From contig NZ_CP073318.1 of NCBI RefSeq assembly GCF_018263855.1, positions 2,790,001-2,854,000 on the forward strand: a DNA stretch of 64,000 nt, written 5' to 3'. The notes below the pieces were generated by a model that saw only the letters and a list, made by a program, of their open reading frames with translations, had not been told where the DNA came from and did no database searches. Positions within the stretch are counted from its first letter, which is position 1. Every line of letters begins with the position of its first letter. This document shows positions 42,796-51,229 of this stretch, piece after piece. The stretch is from Kutzneria sp. CA-103260 (GTDB taxonomy: Bacteria; Actinomycetota; Actinomycetes; Mycobacteriales; Pseudonocardiaceae). The position numbers and the translations under genes are program-made.

Positions 42796-43968
42796 CTATT
42801 CCCCTGTCCCAGCAACGAATTCGGCCGGCCGGCGGCCCCGGCCCAGCAGCCACGCGCAGGCCTCGACCACCCGCTGCCCGGCCAGGCCGTCGCCGTAGGG
42901 ATTCGGCCCGCCGTTCATCGCCGACCGGGCGGCCGGATCGGTCAGCAGTTCGTCCGCCGTGCTGACGATCGTGTCCTCGTCGGTGCCGACCAGGCGGGCC
43001 CGCCCCGCGTCCACGCTCTCCGTGCGCTCGGTCGACTCGCGGGTGACCAGGACCGGCACGCCGAAGGTCGGCGCCTCCTCCTGGATCCCGCCGGAGTCGG
43101 TCAGCACCAGCTGGGCGCGGGCCAGCAGCCCCAGGAACTGGCCGTACGCAACAGGTCCGGCCACATGGACGTTGAGACAGCCGGCGACCGCGGTCTCGAT
43201 CTCCGACCGGACCGCCGGATTCATGTGCGCGGCCACCACGAACAGGGCGTCCGGGTGGAGGCGGGCCAGCCGGGCCACCGCCCGGCCGATGCGGCGCAGC
43301 GGCTCGCCCCAGGACTCCCGCCGGTGTGCGGTCACGACCACCACCGGGCGGTCCTCGATGTCCAGCAGGGCCGCGACCTTCTCGTCGAGACGGTCCCGCC
43401 GCGCCGAGAGCAGCGCGTCCACCACGGTGTTCCCGGTCAGCACCACACGGTCGGCCGGCACGCCCTCGTGCAGCAGGTTGTCGCGGGCCCGGGGCGTCGG
43501 GGCGAGGTGCAGCGAGCTGACCTGGCCGACCAGGCGGCGGTTGCCCTCCTCCGGGAACGGCGCGTCGAGGTCGTGGGTCCGCATGCCGGCCTCCAGGTGG
43601 GCCACCGGCACGCGGCGGAAGAACCCGGCCAGCCCGCCGGCCAGCGTGGTGGCCGTGTCGCCCTGGACCAGCACCAGTCCCACCGGGTGGCGGCCCAGCA
43701 CCGCGTCGATCTCCACCAGCAGCCGGGCGCTCAGCTCGGCCACCGAGTTCTCGTCGCGGGCGATCTCCAGCTCGTGGCTGATCTTGAGGTCGAACAGGTC
43801 GAACACCTCGCGGACCACGTCGCCGTGCTGGCCGGTGGCGATCAGGATGGGCTGGGCCCAGCCGCTGTCGTCCAGCGCCCGGGCCACGGGAGCCATCTTC
43901 ACCGCCTCGGGGCGGGTGCCCACCACCAGGGCGACGTCCACCTTCGTGCGGTCGACACTGGCCGGCAT
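42796..43968 (-). CDS. wecB: UDP-N-acetylglucosamine 2-epimerase (non-hydrolysing)
   Basis: This 390-residue protein starts at ATG 43968, behind GAGGTG. VVGTRPEAVKMAPVARAL, QGDTATTLAGGLAGF, HLEAGMRTHDLDAPFPEE, VTAHRRESWGEPL and LTDSGGIQEEAPTFGVPVL are the standard motifs of WecB, which interconverts UDP-GlcNAc and UDP-ManNAc. It is first in a two-gene operon with a processive GT2 enzyme, so UDP-ManNAc is probably made for a wall or capsule polymer. Confidence 0.93.
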   Translation of the reverse strand: MPASVDRTKVDVALVVGTRPEAVKMAPVARALDDSGWAQPILIATGQHGDVVREVFDLFDLKISHELEIARDENSVAELSARLLVEIDAVLGRHPVGLVLVQGDTATTLAGGLAGFFRRVPVAHLEAGMRTHDLDAPFPEEGNRRLVGQVSSLHLAPTPRARDNLLHEGVPADRVVLTGNTVVDALLSARRDRLDEKVAALLDIEDRPVVVVTAHRRESWGEPLRRIGRAVARLARLHPDALFVVAAHMNPAVRSEIETAVAGCLNVHVAGPVAYGQFLGLLARAQLVLTDSGGIQEEAPTFGVPVLVTRESTERTESVDAGRARLVGTDEDTIVSTADELLTDPAARSAMNGGPNPYGDGLAGQRVVEACAWLLGRGRRPAEFVAGTGE

Positions 43969-44174
43969 GGACACCTCACAGACCAGTTGGATTAGCGGCC
44001 ATCGGACCGTATCCACGCACGTCAGCGCTCGGCCAGCCGAGCCGCCCGAGGTGACCCGACCGCGTGATGCCGCGGTGGCTAAACATCGTTGCCCGCATCG
44101 GGTGAGGGGGCGAAGGTGCACGGCTCGGCGTGAAGATCACTGCCGGGTCCGCCGTTCTGCTAGCTTGCCGACTC

Positions 44175-44777
44175 ATGAGGAGTGGTCGGGCGTTAGCAGC
44201 GGCCTTCGCGGTCGCGGTATCCCTTGTCGGCACGGCAGCTGAGGCCCCGGCGGCGGTGGCCGGCAGCAGTCGCGAGTGCGCGACCCCGTCGATCGACCGG
44301 TACCAGCAGTGGCTGGCCTCGGGCGAGGGCACGACGGTGCCGGCGACGGGCAGCCTGCTCGTGCCGGGCGGCCACGGATACGCGGCCAAGGTGGCGTTCC
44401 TGAACGCCGAGTGGCACGTGGCGGTGCTCTGGCTGGGCAACAAGTTCGACGCCCAGGCCGATCTGAGCAAGTCGCGCGGCTTCTGGCTGACCTACAGCGC
44501 CACCGACGACCTGTACGTCCAGCTGCGGCCGGCCTCGCACTGGAGCGGCGGCGACAAGTGGCTGACGCGAGTGCCCTCGACCGGCGGCAAGACCGTGCGA
44601 CGGTTCTTCAGCTTCGCCCCGAGCCAGTGGACGTGGCTGCCGGAACTGGGCCAGCCGTCGTACACCTTCGCGTCGGCGCTGACCGAGGCTCGCGGCCTGG
44701 TCTTCGTCGGCAAGACGCCGAACACCATCGACTTCACCGGATTGCGGGTCGACGGCTACGTGCCGCCGTGCCTATGA
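44175..44777 (+). CDS. secreted protein of unknown function
   Basis: This 200-residue protein starts at ATG 44175; a GTG at 44130 would precede the leader with an unlikely stretch. Residues 1-30 are a signal peptide (ALAAAFAVAVSLVGTAAEAPA). The mature part has two Cys (RECATPS near the N-terminus and PPCL at the end), suggesting one disulfide joining the termini, and many aromatic beta-strand-like segments (WHVAVLWLGNKFDAQ, FWLTYSATDDLYVQL, FFSFAPSQWTWLPEL). No family is recognised; a small beta-rich extracellular domain is likely. Its end overlaps the convergent Lrp-type gene by 6 bp. Confidence 0.75.
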   Translation: MRSGRALAAAFAVAVSLVGTAAEAPAAVAGSSRECATPSIDRYQQWLASGEGTTVPATGSLLVPGGHGYAAKVAFLNAEWHVAVLWLGNKFDAQADLSKSRGFWLTYSATDDLYVQLRPASHWSGGDKWLTRVPSTGGKTVRRFFSFAPSQWTWLPELGQPSYTFASALTEARGLVFVGKTPNTIDFTGLRVDGYVPPCL

Positions 44778-45749
44778 CACCGGAGTGTTCGCGGCCCGCT
44801 TGACGGTCCGGATCACCGGCGCCGACTCGATGTGCGTGATGGCCGGCAGCGCGGCGATCCGGGTCGTCAGGTAGCGGTACAGCTCCCGCTGGTTGGCGCA
44901 CACCGCGCTGACGAGCAGGTTCGTCGGTCCGGTCGTGGCCGCGGCGAAGGCGACCTCCGGATGGCCGGCCAGCGCGGTGCCGGTCTCCACCAGGTGCGCG
45001 GGGGCGACGGACAGCCAGAGCAGGGTCCGGGGTCCGACGCCGAACAGCTGCCCGTCGACGTCGATGTCCAGGTACAGCAAGCCGTGTTCGCGCAGCTCGG
45101 CCATCCGGCGGCGGACCGTGGTCGGCGACCAGCCGGTGATCGCGGCCAGCTGCTCGTACTCGGTCCGGCCGTCGGTGGCCAGCGCGGCCAGCAGCTTGCG
45201 GTCCCCGTCGTCGAGCCGCACCGGCCCCGGCCGATACGACACGGGCGGCGGGCGCAGGCGTTCGATGGCCTCAGCGTCCAGCACATCGAACTTGGCCACG
45301 AGGCTGTCCGGCCCACCGTAGAAGGCGTTCAGCACGGAGTGCGCGGTCACGCCCTCTACGCGCGGCGTGCGGGGGAGTCTGGCCAGCAGCAAGGCTTCGC
45401 TGTCGGCGTCGCTTTCGGTGCGGACCGTGCAGACGATCTCGGTGCCGCCGGAGGTGAGGCTCACCCAGGACGTGTCCGGGCGGCGGGCCAGCGCCTCGGC
45501 GACCGCGACCGATGCGTTGGGGGCGCACCGCACGCGCAGGAACCACAGCACCGCGCCCATCGCCGTCGGGTCGACGCCGCCGAGCACACGCACCGCCCCC
45601 GACGACCGCAATCGCGCGTAGCGGCGGGCAATGGTGCGATCCGACACGCCAAGCACCTCGGCTATGGCGCTGAACGAAGCCCGACCGTTGACCTGGAGGG
45701 CGGAGACGAGGCGCCGGTCGAGCTCGTCGTAGTCGGATTCCGCCGTCAT
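44772..45749 (-). CDS. Lrp/AsnC-family regulator with a duplicated core
   Basis: This protein has 325 residues from ATG 45749; ATG 45758 is three codons upstream. It contains two Lrp/AsnC helix-turn-helix units, DELDRRLVSALQVNGRASFS in the N-terminal half and DDGDRKLLAALATDGRTEYE near residue 180. Each is followed by an alpha-beta ligand domain. Usual members have one copy in about 150 residues, so this is an internal duplication, a layout known in actinomycetes. It is divergent, by 114 bp, from the flavoprotein gene at 45864, which is its probable target. Confidence 0.88.
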   Translation of the reverse strand: MTAESDYDELDRRLVSALQVNGRASFSAIAEVLGVSDRTIARRYARLRSSGAVRVLGGVDPTAMGAVLWFLRVRCAPNASVAVAEALARRPDTSWVSLTSGGTEIVCTVRTESDADSEALLLARLPRTPRVEGVTAHSVLNAFYGGPDSLVAKFDVLDAEAIERLRPPPVSYRPGPVRLDDGDRKLLAALATDGRTEYEQLAAITGWSPTTVRRRMAELREHGLLYLDIDVDGQLFGVGPRTLLWLSVAPAHLVETGTALAGHPEVAFAAATTGPTNLLVSAVCANQRELYRYLTTRIAALPAITHIESAPVIRTVKRAANTPVS

Positions 45750-45863
45750 GGGGCCCATCCTAGTCGGATATCGACACGATCACGCCTGTTGCTCGCCCGG
45801 ACGGCCACGGCCGCCGGAGGGTTGGGCTCGTCCCGACCAACACCGAACCTGGGGAGAGCAGCG

Positions 45864-47294
45864 ATGGGCACCGATGTGCTGATCGTCGGAGCCGGCCCGA
45901 CCGGACTGACCATGGCCAACGAGCTGCGGGTGGCGGGGGTGTCGGCCGCGCTGGTCGACAAGCTGCCGCAGCGCAGCACCTTGTCCCGGGCCGGCGGCAT
46001 GCAGTCCCGCACGCTGGCGGCGCTGGACCAGCGCGGCCTGCTGGAGCCGTTGCTGGCGACCGGCGACTACTCGGTCGGCGGCGGTCACTTCGCCGGCGTC
46101 GACCTCTCGCTCGACTACGCCGGGCACCGCCTGCCGTGGCGATCCGTGCCGCAGGTGGTGATCGAGGGCTTCTTTGAGCAACACCTTGCCGCGCAAGGAG
46201 TTCACGTCCGACGAGACCACGAGCTGGCCGCCCTTGACCAGGACGGGGACGGCGTCACCGCCACTTTCGCCAACGGCACGGCCATCCGGGCCCGCTACCT
46301 GGTCGCCGCCGACGGTGCCCACAGCGCGGTGCGGCAGTTGCTGGGGGCCGACTTCCCCGGGCAGGCGGGCACAGCCACCGTGATCGCCGCCGACGTGCGG
46401 CTGAGCGTCGAGAACCTGCCGATGCACACCCGGAACGAGGACGGGCACTGGGCCCAGGTGTTCGAGCTGGGCTTCGACCAACAGGGCCGGCCGCTGCGCC
46501 GGCTCGTGCTGGCCGGGCCGGGGCCCCGGCAGTCGCGGGACGTCCCCGTGACCGAGGAGGAACTGCGTGCAGGCCTGCGCCAGGTCTTCGGGGCCGAGGT
46601 GGAGCTGCTGGAACTGGTGTACGGCCGGCGCATCACCAACGCTGCCCGGCAGGCCGCGCAGTACCGGCACGGACGGGTGTTCCTGGCCGGCGACGCCGCC
46701 CACGTGCACCTGCCGCTGGGGGCGCAGGGCATGAACACCGGCATGCAGGACGTGCTGAACCTGGGCTGGAAACTCGGCGCCGCCGTGCACGGCTGGGCCC
46801 CGGCGGACCTGCTCGACACGTACCACGCCGAACGGCAACCGGTCGGGGCCGCGGTGCTGCTCAACGTGCAGGCGCAGACCCTGCTGATGGACTGGGCCAG
46901 CACCCAGGACCCGGACGTGCTGGCGGCCCGGCAGCTCTTCCGGGCCATGGCGCAGCTGCCGGACGTGCAGCGCTACCTCGGGGATCTGTTGGCCGGCACC
47001 ACCATCCGCTACCCCATGCCCGGCGAGCACCCGCTGGTCGGCCTGGCGTCCCCGGACACCGACCTCGGCGGGACGCGGGTGAACGAGCTGCTGCGCACCG
47101 GGCGGGGCATCCTGGTCGACCCCGAGGACCGGCTGGCCAAGGTCGCCGATCTCTGGGCCGACCGGGTGGACCGGGTGGGGCAAGGATCCGGCGCGGAGGC
47201 GATGCTCATCCGGCCCGACGGCTACGTCGCCTGGGCCGGCGACCCGGACGAGCTGGAGCCGGCACTGGCCCGCTGGTTCGGCGAGGCTCGCTGA
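45864..47294 (+). CDS. FAD-dependent monooxygenase of the aromatic hydroxylase family
   Basis: This 476-residue protein starts at ATG 45864, behind GGGGAGAG. It has VLIVGAGPTGLTMANEL (FAD), YLVAADGAHSAVRQLLG (DG motif) and GRVFLAGDAAHVHLPLGAQGMNTG (second FAD motif). A short C-terminal domain includes AMLIRPDGYVAWAG, as in polyketide and rifampicin-type hydroxylases. It could hydroxylate an aromatic metabolite, polyketide or antibiotic. Control by the divergent Lrp-type protein is likely. Transcription ends at a hairpin 14 bp downstream. Confidence 0.88.
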   Translation: MGTDVLIVGAGPTGLTMANELRVAGVSAALVDKLPQRSTLSRAGGMQSRTLAALDQRGLLEPLLATGDYSVGGGHFAGVDLSLDYAGHRLPWRSVPQVVIEGFFEQHLAAQGVHVRRDHELAALDQDGDGVTATFANGTAIRARYLVAADGAHSAVRQLLGADFPGQAGTATVIAADVRLSVENLPMHTRNEDGHWAQVFELGFDQQGRPLRRLVLAGPGPRQSRDVPVTEEELRAGLRQVFGAEVELLELVYGRRITNAARQAAQYRHGRVFLAGDAAHVHLPLGAQGMNTGMQDVLNLGWKLGAAVHGWAPADLLDTYHAERQPVGAAVLLNVQAQTLLMDWASTQDPDVLAARQLFRAMAQLPDVQRYLGDLLAGTTIRYPMPGEHPLVGLASPDTDLGGTRVNELLRTGRGILVDPEDRLAKVADLWADRVDRVGQGSGAEAMLIRPDGYVAWAGDPDELEPALARWFGEAR

Positions 47295-47307
47295 GATTGG
47301 AAAGGGA

Positions 47308-47347
47308 CGAGCCCCGCCACCCCTGGGGTTGAGGGTGGCGGGACTCG
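47308..47347 (+). terminator. hairpin after the flavin monooxygenase gene
   Basis: Arms of 15 bases at 47308-47322 and 47333-47347 pair with one mismatch around a 10-base loop, 14 bp beyond the stop. A second smaller GC-rich hairpin follows at about 47350-47371. Confidence 0.75.
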
Positions 47348-47763
47348 CTCCGGCGGCGGGGGGACCGCCGGATCGCACGCGGCATAGGGGAGTAGCCGCT
47401 GTGAGGTCACAATGGGGGCAGCGCGGAATTGGTCACATGCTCGGCCGTCCGCGCACTCAATAGCGGCAAGACGACCCTTCGTTCGGCACGCGACATCGCG
47501 GCACTTCCCCCCAAGGCAGTGCGGATACTGTGAGTGGTTCTCCGTCGGCTTTTCTGCCGACCATCGTACTGCCCGTTCGCTGGCTTTCCCCCAATTCACC
47601 GGTCCGGCGGTGATCACCCCCGGTGTCGCAGCGGTATCAGCCTGCTATGTCCGGTGGGCCGAGGTCAAGCGCTTCAGAGAATCAAAGATCGTGACTCCTG
47701 GGCCGGCGAGACACGGCGGTACCGGATCGACCGGTGGGTATCACGCCAGAAGTATTGGGGCTA
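47348..47763. other. gene-poor intergenic stretch
   Basis: About 416 bp between the monooxygenase terminator and the stop of the TetR gene. Short open frames exist on both strands, but none has a good start or ribosome site or resembles a protein family. The base composition is less GC-rich than in the flanking genes. I see no RNA gene or repeat here beyond the small hairpin at its left end. Confidence 0.5.
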
Positions 47764-48360
47764 TTACTCGTTTTGGAGTTCGGCCCGCACGACACCGTCG
47801 AGGGACTCGAGCAGCGTGTGGGTGGCAGTCCGCTCCGCGCTCGCCTCCATCACGTTCTGCAACACGAAGGTGCCCATGCTCACGGCCATGAGGGCCCGCG
47901 CGGCGGACAGCGCCGCATCTTCGGAGCAACCGGGCATCCAGCGGCGGGTGAACGAGCTGAGGATGTCGAGGATTCCGGCGGTGCGGCGGCGCACGGAGTC
48001 GTGCACGGCGGGGTTGTGCACGGCCTCGGCCCACACCTGGAGCAGCAGGGACGACGGGTTGTCGGCCAGCACGGTGCGGTGCACCAGGTCGATGACCTCG
48101 GCCGGCCGGAGCAGGGGCTCGGCGTCGGCGGCGGCGCGCAGCACGTCGTACACCGGCGCCAGCTCGAGCTCGGCCAGCTCGGCGATCAGCGTCTCCTTGC
48201 TGTCGAAGTAGCGGTAGACCCCGCCGGCGGACATGCCGGCCTCGGCGCAGACGTCCGGCATGGACGTGGCGTGGAAGCCGTTGGCGGCGAAGCAGCGGGC
48301 CGCGGCGGCCAGGATCGCCGCGCGGCGCCGGGCGAGGTACTCGGGGGTGACCGGGGGCAT
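47764..48360 (-). CDS. TetR-family transcriptional regulator
   Basis: This protein has 198 residues from ATG 48360; another ATG at 48393 would add 11 residues. The helix-turn-helix region is residues 12-55 (AAILAAAARCFAANGFHATS, MSAGGVYRYFDSKETLI). The C-terminal helices include LLLQVWAEAVHNPAVHDSVR, seen in TetR_C domains of the BetI/AcrR group. It is divergent from an SDR-flavoprotein operon and a strong palindrome lies in between, so it is probably their repressor. Confidence 0.9.
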   Translation of the reverse strand: MPPVTPEYLARRRAAILAAAARCFAANGFHATSMPDVCAEAGMSAGGVYRYFDSKETLIAELAELELAPVYDVLRAAADAEPLLRPAEVIDLVHRTVLADNPSSLLLQVWAEAVHNPAVHDSVRRRTAGILDILSSFTRRWMPGCSEDAALSAARALMAVSMGTFVLQNVMEASAERTATHTLLESLDGVVRAELQNE

Positions 48361-48415
48361 GCCCCAATATAGAACGATCTTTCGCCTTGACACGCCCCGG
48401 CCACGCGCGCAGACT

Positions 48416-48437
48416 AAAACGAAAGATCATTCGTTTT
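48416..48437. promoter_or_regulatory. palindromic TetR operator candidate before the SDR operon
   Basis: AAAACGAA and TTCGTTTT form a perfect 8-base inverted repeat with a 6-base centre, 18 bp before the SDR start. Part of it (CGAAAGATC) recurs inverted as GATCTTTCG at 48376-48384 near the TetR start. The AT-rich palindrome in GC-rich surroundings and its place between the divergent genes make a TetR operator likely. Confidence 0.7.
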
Positions 48438-48455
48438 ACTGTGGGGAGTGTTGAC

Positions 48456-49190
48456 ATGACAACGGACCACGTCGCCCTGGTCACGGGCGGCGGCACGGGG
48501 ATCGGCCGCGCGACGGCCCGCCAACTGGCCGACCAGGGCTGGCAGGTGATCGTCACCGGCCGGCGGGAGGCCCCGCTGGCCGAACTCGCCGCCGAGCACA
48601 CAGCCGTCGGCCACCGTGTCGCCGACGTCGCCGACCACACCCAGGCCCAGCGGCTGATCGAGGACGTCGTCGACACACACGGCCGGCTGGACGCGCTGGT
48701 CAACAACGCCGGCCGGTTCAGCCCGGTGTCCATCGCCGACGTCACGCCGGAGGCGCTGTCCGAACTGTTCTCGGTCAACGTCTTCGGACCGTCCTATCTG
48801 GTCGCCGCGGCGGTCAAGCACCTGTCGGTGTCCGGCGGCAGCATCGTGAACGTCAGCAGCGCGGTCGCCCAGCGCCCCAAGGGCGGCTTCTACGGCGCGT
48901 CCAAGGCCGCCATCGACTACCTGACCCGGACCTGGGCCGCGGGACTGGCCGAGCACGGCATCCGCGTCAACGCCGTCGCCCCCGGACCCACCGAGACGCC
49001 GATCCTGTCCACGGTCCTACCACCAGACAAGGTCGCCGAGATCAAGGCGGCGGAGGCGGCGGCCCTGCCGCTCAAGCGCCGCGGCACCGCCGAGGAGGTG
49101 GCCCGGTGGATCGTCGCGCTGGCCGATCCGGCGGCGTCGTGGGTGACCGGCCAGGTGATCTCGGTCGATGGCGGGATGGCGATCGCATGA
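48456..49190 (+). CDS. SDR-family oxidoreductase
   Basis: This 244-residue protein starts at ATG 48456, behind GGGGAG. The classical SDR features are intact: TGGGTGIGRA cofactor loop, NNAG, VSSAVAQ with the Ser, YGASK, PGPTETP and the final VDGGMAIA. It is first in a two-gene operon, its stop overlapping the flavoprotein start, and it probably answers to the divergent TetR repressor. Such SDR plus flavoprotein pairs modify or detoxify small ketones, quinones or aromatics; the substrate is not known. Confidence 0.9.
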   Translation: MTTDHVALVTGGGTGIGRATARQLADQGWQVIVTGRREAPLAELAAEHTAVGHRVADVADHTQAQRLIEDVVDTHGRLDALVNNAGRFSPVSIADVTPEALSELFSVNVFGPSYLVAAAVKHLSVSGGSIVNVSSAVAQRPKGGFYGASKAAIDYLTRTWAAGLAEHGIRVNAVAPGPTETPILSTVLPPDKVAEIKAAEAAALPLKRRGTAEEVARWIVALADPAASWVTGQVISVDGGMAIA

Positions 49191-50239
49191 GCCGCCGCAT
49201 CCTGATCATCGGCGCCGGGCTGACCGGCCTGGCCCTGGCCAACGGACTGCGCCGCGCCGAGGGCGTCGAGGTCACGGTGGTGGAGCAGGCCCCGGTCATC
49301 ACCGAGGCGGGCTGGGCGATCGCCCTGACCGGCCGGCACTTCGACGCCCTGCGGCAGTTGGGTCTCACGCCGGAGGAGCTGGCCGCAGACCCGTTCGACC
49401 GCATGGTCATGTTCGATCCGGACACCTCCGCCCCGGTCGGCGTCGACGCCCGCAGCGGCATGATCATGTCCCGCTCCGAGCTCCAGCGGTGGCTCTGGCG
49501 GCCGGTGGGCGACCTGGTGCGCACCGGGATCACGCCGATCACGGCCCACGACAACGGATCGCGGGTCGAGGTCACGTTCAGCGATGGCGCCGGCGGCGAG
49601 TTCGACGCCGTCATCGGCGCGGACGGGATCAACTCCTGGACCCGCCGCACTGTCCTCGGCGGTCCGGACTTCAGCTACGCCGACAGCGCCGTGGTGCGGT
49701 TCAAGGTGCCCAACACCGAAGGCCTCGACGTGGTCGGGTCGACCAGCGACGGCCGCCTGGGCTACTTCCTCGTCGACGGCGGGCGGGCGATGCACGGCAT
49801 GGTGTTCCTGCCCGGCGTGGCGGACAACCACCGCGGCCGCAGCCTCACCGAGCTGGCCGAGGACTTCCGCGGCCTGCGAGGCCCGCTGCGCAGTCTGGTC
49901 GACGGCATGCTCACCGAGCCGGATTCCTTCTACGCCAACATCAATCAGGTAGTGGCCGACGAGTGGGCCCGCGGCCGGATCGCGCTGGCCGGCGACGCGG
50001 CCCACGCCATGAGTCCGCGGCTGGGCCAGGGTGCGGGGGTGGGGCTGGAGGACGCGGCCCTGCTGGCCGACCTGCTCACCCTGCCCGATCTGCCCGTCGA
50101 GGCCGCGCTCACCGGGTACGCCACGATCCGGCGGCCGCTGGCGCGACACGTCCAGCAGCGCTCGCACGAGGCCACCCAGCGGGTCGGCCAGCGCGGCGCC
50201 GCGCTCGGATTCGGTGCTCTGGCTGAACTTCGGAGCTGA
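49187..50239 (+). CDS. FAD-dependent monooxygenase (salicylate-hydroxylase/kynurenine-monooxygenase-like)
   Basis: This 350-residue protein is coupled to the SDR by an ATGA overlap. It has ILIIGAGLTGLALANGLRRA for FAD, MSRSELQRWLW, AVIGADGINSWTRR (DG motif) and GRIALAGDAAHAMSPRLGQGAGVGLEDA (second FAD motif). It lacks the C-terminal thioredoxin-like domain of larger hydroxylases. It probably oxygenates an aromatic or enolic compound; the module TetR-SDR-flavoprotein suggests an inducible detoxification or modification unit. Confidence 0.89.
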   Translation: MSRRILIIGAGLTGLALANGLRRAEGVEVTVVEQAPVITEAGWAIALTGRHFDALRQLGLTPEELAADPFDRMVMFDPDTSAPVGVDARSGMIMSRSELQRWLWRPVGDLVRTGITPITAHDNGSRVEVTFSDGAGGEFDAVIGADGINSWTRRTVLGGPDFSYADSAVVRFKVPNTEGLDVVGSTSDGRLGYFLVDGGRAMHGMVFLPGVADNHRGRSLTELAEDFRGLRGPLRSLVDGMLTEPDSFYANINQVVADEWARGRIALAGDAAHAMSPRLGQGAGVGLEDAALLADLLTLPDLPVEAALTGYATIRRPLARHVQQRSHEATQRVGQRGAALGFGALAELRS

Positions 50240-50277
50240 ACGCGGCTCCGACGGCCGGGGGACCGCCGGAGCCGCGT
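50240..50277 (+). terminator. hairpin after the SDR-flavoprotein operon
   Basis: Arms 50240-50254 and 50263-50277 pair over 15 bases with one mismatch and an 8-base loop, immediately after the stop at 50239 and 8 bp from the stop of the convergent GH18-like gene. It can serve both transcripts. Confidence 0.78.
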
Positions 50278-50284
50278 CGGGTGA

Positions 50285-51229
50285 TCAGGCGAACGCGTCG
50301 GCGAAGGCCAGCTTGTTCTGGCTCACGCCGCTGCACGTCGGCGACGCCTGCGGGGCGAACGCCGAGCACGACTGGTCACGGTTGATCGACCAGAACGCCA
50401 GCCGCCCGATTCCGTTGGAGCTGGCCCAGTTCTTCACCGTCGCCGCGTTGTCGAGGGTGAACGTGGAGTTGTCGTCGTTGGTGCCGATCATGGGCGTGAT
50501 GCCGACGTTGCCGTAGGTGTAGCTGCCGTCGACCGACTTCATCTGGGACAGCGTGGCCTGCGCCGCCTGGATGGCGGCCTGGCCCATGTCCTGCGTGCCG
50601 TTGTAGTAGTCCATCGCCATGATGTTGACGTTGTCGATCTTCACGCCGGCGTTGCGGGCCGCGGTGACGACGTTGACGCCGTCCTGGGTCAGACCGGTGG
50701 GCAGCACCGCCAGCGTGACCGAGAAGGTCAGGTTGGGATTCTTGGCCTTCAGGTCCTTCATCGCGGTCATCTGCCGCGCGGCCGCCGCCTGGTCGGCGAC
50801 GGCCGCGCCCTCGATGTCGAAGTCCAGCGAGTTCACGCCGTAGGAGCTGATGATCTTCTGGTAGCCATCCTCGATCTTCCCTTGGTCGGTGCAGGTCCAG
50901 GCCAGCGGTTCGCCGGCGGCGCCGCCGGAGGAGACGATCACCGAGGCACCCTCGGATTTCGCCTTGCTGATGGCGGCGTCGGTGTTGGGGTCGTTGCCCA
51001 CCGGCAGGGTGTCGCCCCAGATCTCGTCGCAGCCGCTGCCGATGACAAACGCGGCGGAGAACGACTTGACGCCGTGCTGGGTGATCGCCGTGTCCAACAT
51101 GGACGCTGTCGAGTTGGACATGTCGGTGTACGGCGCGAACTCGGCGGCGGTGACCGCCTGGGCGGGAACGGCGGTCACCGCCAGCGTGCTGGCGGCCACG
51201 GCGGTCAGCGTCAGGGCTCGGAACATCAC
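50285..51229 (-). CDS. secreted GH18-like glycoside hydrolase (chitinase-like), second copy
   Basis: This protein has 314 residues from GTG 51229 (GTGA overlaps the upstream gene stop); ATG 51226 is the next codon. Residues 1-25 are a signal peptide. The TIM-barrel signature is VNSLDFDIEGAAVAD, which keeps the Asp and catalytic Glu of DxxDxDxE but has Asn in the first Asp position. VSSGGAAG earlier matches the SxGG strand, and NIMAMDYY the strand carrying the substrate-binding Asp/Tyr. It would cut chitin-type polymers outside the cell, or bind them. It is a diverged tandem duplicate of the next gene upstream. Confidence 0.86.
   Translation of the reverse strand: MMFRALTLTAVAASTLAVTAVPAQAVTAAEFAPYTDMSNSTASMLDTAITQHGVKSFSAAFVIGSGCDEIWGDTLPVGNDPNTDAAISKAKSEGASVIVSSGGAAGEPLAWTCTDQGKIEDGYQKIISSYGVNSLDFDIEGAAVADQAAAARQMTAMKDLKAKNPNLTFSVTLAVLPTGLTQDGVNVVTAARNAGVKIDNVNIMAMDYYNGTQDMGQAAIQAAQATLSQMKSVDGSYTYGNVGITPMIGTNDDNSTFTLDNAATVKNWASSNGIGRLAFWSINRDQSCSAFAPQASPTCSGVSQNKLAFADAFA

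Noticed and set aside
47222..47617. 131-codon minus-strand frame after the flavin monooxygenase
   Set aside because: It begins in a gene-poor region, runs through the terminator hairpin into the 3' end of the monooxygenase gene, and resembles no family.
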